Assembly (NCBI GenBank): GCA_012861695.1
Contig: JAAOOA010000334.1
Location: forward strand, 248,001-312,000
Length of the DNA stretch: 64,000 bases
Origin: Trematomus loennbergii
Lineage: Eukaryota > Chordata > Actinopteri > Perciformes > Nototheniidae
Reading direction: 5' to 3'
Below the pieces are notes generated by a model. It was not told where the DNA came from and did no database searches. It worked only from the letters and a program-made list of their open reading frames with translations. Of this stretch, positions 12,001 through 21,000 are shown piece after piece. Numbering within the stretch: position 1 is the stretch's first letter; every line of letters starts with the position of its first letter. Made by a program: the position numbers and the translations under genes.

Positions 12001-15000
12001 GAGTTACCTCCTCAGGTTGTTTGCCTGCACAGTGAGCTCCTCCAGCTGAGAGACTCCAGACAGATCTCCTCTCCTCAGTTCCTCCAGAGCAGGACCTCCG
12101 AACATCAGCCTCCTCAGCCTCACCAGCCTCTGCAACACTGGACGAGTTCCCAGACAGCTGGAGGACACAAAACACGCAGTATGTAGACACTTAGTGGATA
12201 ATCAGACCCAGATACTCCTAAAGGTCACCTAGCATGCAAAATCCACTTTCTCATGTCTCTTCTTCATCAACATGTGTCCCCTCTTCTTCATGTCTCTTCT
12301 ACATCAACAGTGTCCCCTCTTCTTCATGTCTCTTCTTCATCAACATGTGTCCCTTTCTTTCATGTCTCTTCTACATCAACATGTGTCCCCTCTTCTTCAT
12401 GTCTCTCTACATCAACATGTGTCCCCTCTTCTTCATGTCTCTTCTACATCAACATGTGTCCCCTCTTCTTCATGTCTCTTCTACATCAACATGTGTCCCG
12501 TCTTCTTCATGTCTCTTCTACATCAACATGTGTCCCTCTTCTTCATGTCTCTTCTACATCAACATGTGTCCCCTTCTTCATGTCTCTTCTACATCAACAT
12601 GTGTCCCCTCTTCTTCATGTCTCTTCTACATCAACATGTGTCCCCTCTTCCTCATGTCTCTTCTACATCAGCATGTGTCCCCTCTTTCATGTCTCCTCTA
12701 CATCAACATGTGTCCCCTCTTGTTCATGTCTCTTCTACATCAACATGTGTCCCCTCTTCTTCATGTCTCTTTACATCAACATGTGTCCCCTCTTCTTCAT
12801 GTCTCTTCTACATCAACATGTGTCCCTCTTCTTCATGTCTATTCTACATCAACATGTGTCCCCTTTCCTCATGTCTCTTCTACATCAACATGTGTCCCCT
12901 CTTCTTCATGTCTCTTCTACATCAACATGTGTCCCTCTTCTTCATGTCTCTTCTTCATCAACATGTGTCCCCTCTTCCTCATGTCTCTTCTACATCAACA
13001 TGTGTCCCCTCTTCTTCATGTCTCTTCTACATCAACATGTGTCCCCTCTTCTTCATGTCTCTTCTACATCAACATGTGTCCCCTCTTCTTCATGTCTCTT
13101 CTACATCAACATGTGTCCCCTCTTCTTCATGTCTCTTCTACATCAACATGTGTCCCCTCTTCTTCATGTCTCTTCTACATCAACATGTGTCCCCTCTTCT
13201 TCATGTCTCCTCTACATCAACATGTGTCCCCTCTTGTTCATGTCTCTTCTACATCAACATGTGTCCCCTCTTCTTCATGTCTCTTCTACATCAACATGTG
13301 TCCCCTCTTCTTCATGTCTCTTCTACATCAACATGTGTCCCCTCTTCTTCATGTCTATTCTACATCAACATGTGTCCCCTCTTCCTCATGTCTCTTCTAC
13401 ATCAACATGTGTCCCCTCTTCTTCATGTCTCTTCTACATCAACATGTGTCCCCTCTTCTTCATGTCTCTTCTTCATCAACATGTGTCCCCTCTTCCTCAT
13501 GTCTCTTCTACATCAACATGTGTCCCCTCTTCTTCATGTCTCTTCTACATCAACATGTGTCCCCTTCTTCATGTCTCTTCTACATCAACATGTGTCCCCT
13601 CTTCTTCATGTCTCTTCTACATCAACATGTGTCCCCTCTTCTTCATGTCTCTTCTACATCAACATGTGTCCCCTCTTCTTCATGTCTCTTCTACATCAAC
13701 ATGTGTCCCCTCTTCTTCATGTCTCTTCTACATCAACATGTGTCCCCTCTCTTCATGTCTCTTCTACATCAACACGTGTCCCCTCTTCTTCATGTCTCTT
13801 CTTCATCAACATGTGTCCCCTCTTCTTCATGTCTCTTCTACATCAACATGTGTCCCCTCTTCTTCATGTCTCTTCTACATCAACATGTGTCCCCTCTTCT
13901 TCATGTCTCTTCTACATCAACATGTGTCCCCTCTTCTTCATGTCTCTTCTACATCAACACGTGTCCCCTCTTCTTCATGTCTCTTCTACATCAACACGTG
14001 TCCCCTCTTCTTCATGTCTCTTCTTCATCAACATGTGTCCCCTCTTCATGTCTCTTCTACATCAACATGTGTCCCCTCTTCTTCATGTCTCTTCTACATC
14101 AACATGTGTCCCCTCTTCTTCATGTCTCCTCTACATCAACATGTGTCCCTCTTGTTCATGTCTCTTCTACATCAACATGTGTCCCCTCTTCTTCATGTCT
14201 CTTCTACATCAACATGTGTCCCCTCTTCTTCATGTCTCTTCTACATCAACATGTGTCCCTCTTCTTCATGTCTATTCTACATCAACATGTGTCCCCTCTT
14301 CCTCATGTCTCTTCTACATCAACATGTGTAGTGGAGAGTTAGAGATAACTCAGTGTTGGCACTAGTTTTGTGTCTATCACTAGGTTCACCCAGGTGTGTC
14401 GGCCAGAACACCACTTAAGGCCAAAGGTCCAGAATAGAGGAAATGAGGAGCTAAGATGAGGCTTGACTTCTTTACTTATTTAAGCAGACATACAGATATT
14501 TGTCTGTGTGTGGTTTTTCACAAGACGAAGATTAAGACGGCATAACTTTCCTGCAACTACTGATGCACATTACCCTCTGATGTATGACGTCACCCAAAAC
14601 ACGTGGGTTAGCCCCTCCCCACTATGAAGGCACAACTTAACAGGTATAAACTCTGTATAATAAAATATATATATATATCAATATCTATAACTTTGGGGCC
14701 TTTTCTACAGCCGCCCACAAATGTATATAATACATTTGCTCATCAATAAAAGGCAACAAAGTCCTAAGGCTTGGATGTGATCGCAGGAGTAGAACTGTCC
14801 TCATATGCTCCAGATGGAAGTGCAGGGAGGACCACCAGTCTGGCAACTGGCCGGGTGTAGACTCTCTCCTTGATCTTCACGTCGGCAGACCTTATATGTC
14901 CGTCGCTGCTTGGATGCGTCTTGACAACTGTCCCTATGGGCCATAGGGCTCTTGGAAGATGCGGATCAGCGATCATCACCACGGCGTCCTCTTTGATGTC

Positions 15001-18000
15001 GGCAGGTGTAGCTTGCCACTTCTGACGAGCTTGAAGACTCGGCAAGTAGAGCCTCATGAATCGAGCCCAGAAGTGGTCAGCCAGAACTTGGGAGTGTTTC
15101 CAACGGCGGCGACTTATGAGCTCGCTCTCCGGATAGACTACCTGGGGTAGTGAACCGTCTGGCCGCCCCATCAGAAGAACATTAGGAGTCACTGGATCTG
15201 GGTCGCTGGCATCTGAAGACACATAACCCAAGGGCTTACTGTTGAGGATCCCCTCCACCTCAGTGAGTACAGTGCTAAGCACTTCTTCTGGGACCGGTTG
15301 AGCACCGACCGTGGCATACAGGGCACTCTTAACCGAGCGTATCTCTCTCTCCCACACACCTCCGAAATGGGGAGCTGCTGGGGGGTTAAAGTGAAAGGCA
15401 ATCTTCTGTGGTGCAAGAATCTGCTGTAGGTCGGGAGCCATGTCCTTGAAGGCCTCACTTAGTTCTCTCTCACCTCCTTTGAAGTTTGTCCCCTGGTCCG
15501 AGAACAGCTCTGCAGGTGTACCTCTGCGGGCAATAAACCGACGAAGGGCCATCAGGAAGGCATCAGAACTAATGGCGGTGAGGAGGTCCAAGTACACCGC
15601 TCTGGTGGTGAGGCACTTGAAGATGATTCCCCATCTCTTCTCTAAGCGTCGACCCACCTTGACCTGGAAAGGCCCAAAGCAGTCCATGCCCGTAGAAAAG
15701 AAAGGAGGCTTGAATAGGCGCAGACGGGCTGCTGGAAGGTCAGCCATCTTGGGTACCGCTGGTCTGGCCCTCCATCGCTGACAGTCAGCACAGGAGTGCT
15801 GGTAGCGCCGAACTGCCTCACGCCCTCTCAAGATCCAGAAGGAGCGTCGTAACTCAGCGAACACCCTCTCTGGGCCGGGATGGTGTAAGCGGCTGTCAAA
15901 GTCTTGGATCAGAAGCTTGGTCATCCAATGACCTGGGTCTAGGATGATAGGGTGAAGAGCTGTCGGTTCCAGGTCTTCTGCCCGACGTAGTCTTCCTCCA
16001 ACATGGATGAGTTCTCCACTCTCATCTAACTCCGGAGACAGAGTGAGGAGGCGACTGCTTCGAAGAACTGGCTTACCAGCTTTCAGTAGGCTGCACTCTT
16101 GTGGGAAGCTATCCCTCTGAACCCTCTGGAGGATCAACCGCTCAGCTTGACGGAAGTCTTCAGCAGTAGGGGGGTCGTTGGATTTGGCCGCCCCTGCAGC
16201 TCCAACACTGTCACCTCCAGCAACTCCTTCCAGGAGTTGGGATGACTGGGGTCTGCAATAGGCTGACTTGATGCTACTGCGGTGACTCCACAGAAAGTGG
16301 ACTTGCGCAGCTCTGAGGCATCTTCTGTTTTGTGAACGGCTGGATCCTCTGGCCACGAGTCTGGACTCAGCAGGAGAAAGGGGGGTCCCTGGCTCCATCT
16401 ATTGGTCTCTATGAGTTCCTTCAGCTTCTTACCACGTGTCACGTCATCTGCTGAGTTCCTTGCGGAATCAACGTACCTCCAGTCCTTCCTGTCTGTCAGC
16501 TCTTGTATCTCAGCTACGCGGGCGCCAACGAAGACCTTGAACCGGCAGGACTCGGACTTCAACCACGTCAACACTGTTGTGGAATCAGACCACAAGATCG
16601 TCCGGTCAATGTTGATGGTGAGTTCTCTTGCCAGAACCTGCGACAGCTGTGCACCAGTGAGTGCAGCACAGAGTTCCAGTCGGGGCATGGAGTGGAAGCG
16701 CTTAGGAGCGACTCTGGAGCGGGCCATCAGGAACGACAGGTACACAACACCATGTCGGTCAGTAGTTCGAAGGTACGCCACCGAGCCGTAAGCTTCTTCT
16801 GAGGCGTCACAGAATATGTGCACCTCTCTCTGTAGAGCGGAGATGTCCACTTCCTTTGGTAGGTATGGCCGGGGCAGGTTGACCTGAGGCAGGACTTGTA
16901 GTTCTTCCTCCCAGACTTTCCACTGCCGTAGAAGCTCTTGAGGTAGCAGCGGGTCATCCCATCCACGATGTTTATCCCATAGGTGCCTGACGAGTATTTT
17001 TGCCCTGGTTGTGTAGGGTAAGATGAACCCTAGGGGGTCGTACTGACTTGCCAGCACTTTGTAGATGTTGCGCATCGTGATTTCACCATAATCCACGGGA
17101 CGATGCTTGTAGCCCAGGATATCCTTTTGGAAGAGCCAGCTCAGTCCTAGAGTGGATTCTGGGACATCTGTCTTGTTCTGAGCCAGCCATAGCTCAACAC
17201 TGGTAGAGCGACTCTCTTCTGGTAGGTGACTGATGACCTCTGGTTGATTGCTGGCCCATTGACGCAGCTCGAAGCCTGCAGAGGCTAGGATGGCTCGTAA
17301 TTTGTCGACCAGGTGCCTCGCCTCAGCAATGGTGGGGACGCTCTGTAGGCAGTTGTCTACATAAAAGCACTTCTCGACTGAGGTCCTCACCTCTTCATCT
17401 GGCTGACTATGGTCGATGACGTGGCGCTGAAGGGCAAACGTAGCACAGCAGGGGCTACACGTCGTTCCAAAAGGTAACACTTGCCACTCGTACACCGCAG
17501 GAGGATCTTGACTGCTGTCTCGCCAAACAAATCTGAGCAGGTCTCGATCTTCTGGGAGGAGTCGAACCTGGTGGAACATGCCCTTGATATCTCCACTGAT
17601 TGCTACTGCATGCTCTCGGAAGCGTAGCAGGACTCCCAGGAGAGATGCTCCTAAGGTCGGCCCAGGCAACAGATAGTCATTGAGATTTTGCCCTCGATAC
17701 TGAAATGAGCAGTTGAACACCAGTCTGTTCTTGCCATTATGGCTTACCATGTGGTGAGGAATGTACCACGACTCACGACCTTTCTCTACTGGTACTTCAG
17801 GGTAACACTTGATGACAGAGCCTGCCTTGATCAGCTTTTCCATCTCCACTTTGTAGGCTTCAGCCTGCATAGGGTTCTTGGCCAATCTCCTTTCTATACT
17901 CCGTAGACTGTGCATGACGGCTTCTTTAGTAGCTTGAAGGAGTGGCATGTCTTTCCGGCGTAGCAGCGGGGTGGCATAACGGAGTATGTCATTAACCTGT

Positions 18001-21000
18001 ACTCTGATGGTTTTGGTCTCCAGGATACCGATGGCCTCTTGGTCCTCCCTCGAACGTGTGACTAGTTTCTCGCTTCTGAAAGGAAGAGTGTCGACCTGCC
18101 ACAACATCTCGACATGCTTCATCAGCTCACTCACTTGTGGTGATACTGATGTGAAAAGGCACTGCTGTGGTTGTGCGAGATGATAGACAACACTGGCTGG
18201 GCCTTGCAGCGTCCAGCCTAGCCTTGTGTGAATGGCAGCCGGTCCTCCTTTTGGGCCTAACCTGACTGGTTCAATGGGGGTGACGAGATGTGGGTGGTCA
18301 CTTCCAAGGAGAAGCAGAGGCTTCGCATTTGTGAGGGTCCGGATAGGAAGGCCAATGAGGTGCTTATACTTCTCCCGGAGTTGCTCCATAGGGTAGGTAT
18401 GATCTGCTAGTCCAATGTGAGCAGTGGTGAAAGCACCTGTAATCTTGAACCTGGTCTTCGGCTTAGCAGGAGAGGAAATGGAGAAGGAGACTGATGCACC
18501 GCGAAGGGTCTGCACATCCTGTCTGATTGTGCGTAGTGGCAAGTCCTCTGGGGTCCCTTGCACACCTAACTTCTCTACAGCCTCTGGCAGCAGCATAGTT
18601 CTCTCCGAACCGTCATCCAGTATGGCATAGGTGTTGATGAATCGATCCTTATAATGGATGCGAACTTTGACGACTTTCAGAAGGACTTGACTGCCTTCAG
18701 CGGGTCTGTCCAGGTACAGTACCTCAGTCGTGGCCCTCGGGCCATGGTTCTGCGAGGTTGGTGCTGAGTCTGTCTCCTTAGGTGGCCTCAAGTTCACATC
18801 ATGCAGCACCTGGAGATGTTTCCCTTGGCAGAGGCCACATGTCTTCTTTAAGTTGCACTGCGCTGCCTGGTGCGGCCGTGCACAGCGCCAACACCTCTTA
18901 TTGGTTCTTATCCATGCTGTCAGCTGTTCTTTGTTCAGCTTGGTTACTGCTGTACACTGACTGAGGTAGTGGTCCTCATTATTACAGTACGGACAGTATG
19001 GCTTACTCTTGTTCCCTTTGAAGGAGTTTCCTGGAACTTGAGAGTCTGGTTTCTTCCAAGTGTCCTTGGCACCATGGAGCACAGTGGTGTGGTGCTTGCC
19101 CTGCCGTCCCTCAGGTCTGGATGATGACTCCCACGATCCCTTCACAGCTAACTGCCCTTCGGAGTCCTGGCACCAGGACTCATATTTCAGCCACTCTGCG
19201 AGATCTATAAGGTTGTGAGTTCTTGAGCCCTGACTGAACATGCAGCGGCGGAAATCTGCTCTCTGTTCAGGCGGCAGCTTACTCAGCAGACGAGCAACAT
19301 GTGAACCACACTGTAGCTCCACTTCTCCCTCGGACCCTATGGTTCTCAGCATTCCCACTAATGACTGGATCTGAAGAGCAAACTTCTCGAAGGCAGCAAC
19401 GTCTCCCCGCTTAATGTCCGGTGAGTCCATCACAGCAGCAATACGCTTCAGCGCTATCTGATGTGGTTGGCCAAACTTATCGTTCAGGGCAGCCATAGTG
19501 TCTGAGAAGGGCGTTGGAGAGTTGAGGTAAGCGTCCGCTATTAACCTGGCTTCTTCTAGTTGCAGGTGATCCACCAACACCTGATACTTGAACAGCTCTG
19601 TTGCACTGGGCGGTAGGAGGTTCTCCAAGGAGATCTTGAGCCGTGCAAACTCACTTGGGTCTCGACTTGAGAAGTTGCGGATTGTTGGGCGTGGTCCATG
19701 GTAACCTGGCTCTGATATGAGGGCAGGTCTGGAGGGCAGTGGCTGTGTCCATGACCTATGTGGATGAGGCTGCGGTGGGGGAACTGGGTTACTGCTATGC
19801 TCACTCCTGTGACCACCATAAACTTGGTACTTGGGCTCAGTTGGAGCCAAACTGGGTGGTCGCGGTGACGGCTGAGCAGGCTGGTACCAGGGAGTTGAAT
19901 AATCAGCGTATTCTCCCTTGACCGCGTAGCAGGAAGGGCACCATGTGCTGAGTGCTGTACATGTTGCTGACCCACAGACGGCTGAGTCACTGGAGCTGGA
20001 ACTACTTCTTCCTTCGGTGGAAGCTCATCTGGTCTCCCGTTGGGGTGATGAGGCGTTATATAGTCGCCAGGCAGTAACTCTCCACTTACTGGGTCAGGCC
20101 ATGGTGGTGGTGCAGGCCAATCATCCTCATCCTCACTATCAGGTTCGCCTACAAACGGTGCCGGTGGCTGCATCACCGTTAACTCTGGCTTGTTGCTATG
20201 TAGTGATGGGGTCTTAAGGTTACGGACAGTATCCACCAACTGTCTCATGTCTGCTCGCAGTGCTTTGAGCTCACCTATATCTGATGACATACGTCGCTGT
20301 GTCTGCTGAAGTAGAACCTTTCTTGACGAATATTCTCTAGCTCTACTCTGTCATCCTCACGCGGAGGTCTGTGGTGCAGCGATGTAGGCAGGTGAGTAGA
20401 GTATTCTCGAAACCGATCCCTCGGCTCTCTCTCTGGAAACAGCTGCTGGCTGCCAGCCCCATAGCTAAAGTCCATCTCCTGGAATTAGCATCACGCCTGT
20501 TGAGGTGCCTTGGTGGGGGAGAGTCATTGGGGGAGGTGAGGGGGGTCATCCTGGCCTTACCCTCCAGAGGAGAAGTCTCTTCTTCCTGTCGGTATCTCTG
20601 ACTAATGTATCCTAGATGATCCATATCATAGTCTGCATATCGCGTTGGAAGGCGGGTTTGCCTTCTAGGGCGTGCACCATAGGCCTCATACCCTGGTAAT
20701 GGTTCCATCTCTGACGTAAACCTTGTGATCCGGCTCGAAGGACCATCAATGTAGTGGAGAGTTAGAGATAACTCAGTGTTGGCACTAGTTTTGTGTCTAT
20801 CACTAGGTTCACCCAGGTGTGTCGGCCAGAACACCACTTAAGGCCAAAGGTCCAGAATAGAGGAAATGAGGAGCTAAGATGAGGCTTGACTTCTTTACTT
20901 ATTTAAGCAGACATACAGATATTTGTCTGTGTGTGGTTTTTCACAAGACGAAGATTAAGACGGCATAACTTTCCTGCAACTACTGATGCACATTACCCTC

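Noticed and set aside
12234..14365. Very long open frames (about 700 codons) in all three plus-strand frames
   Set aside because: The 37-bp unit contains no stop and is 1 mod 3, so every frame gives the same 37-residue peptide repeat. Single-base unit variants shift the frame freely, and there is no gene structure. The same applies to 6912-7766 and 21047-22060.
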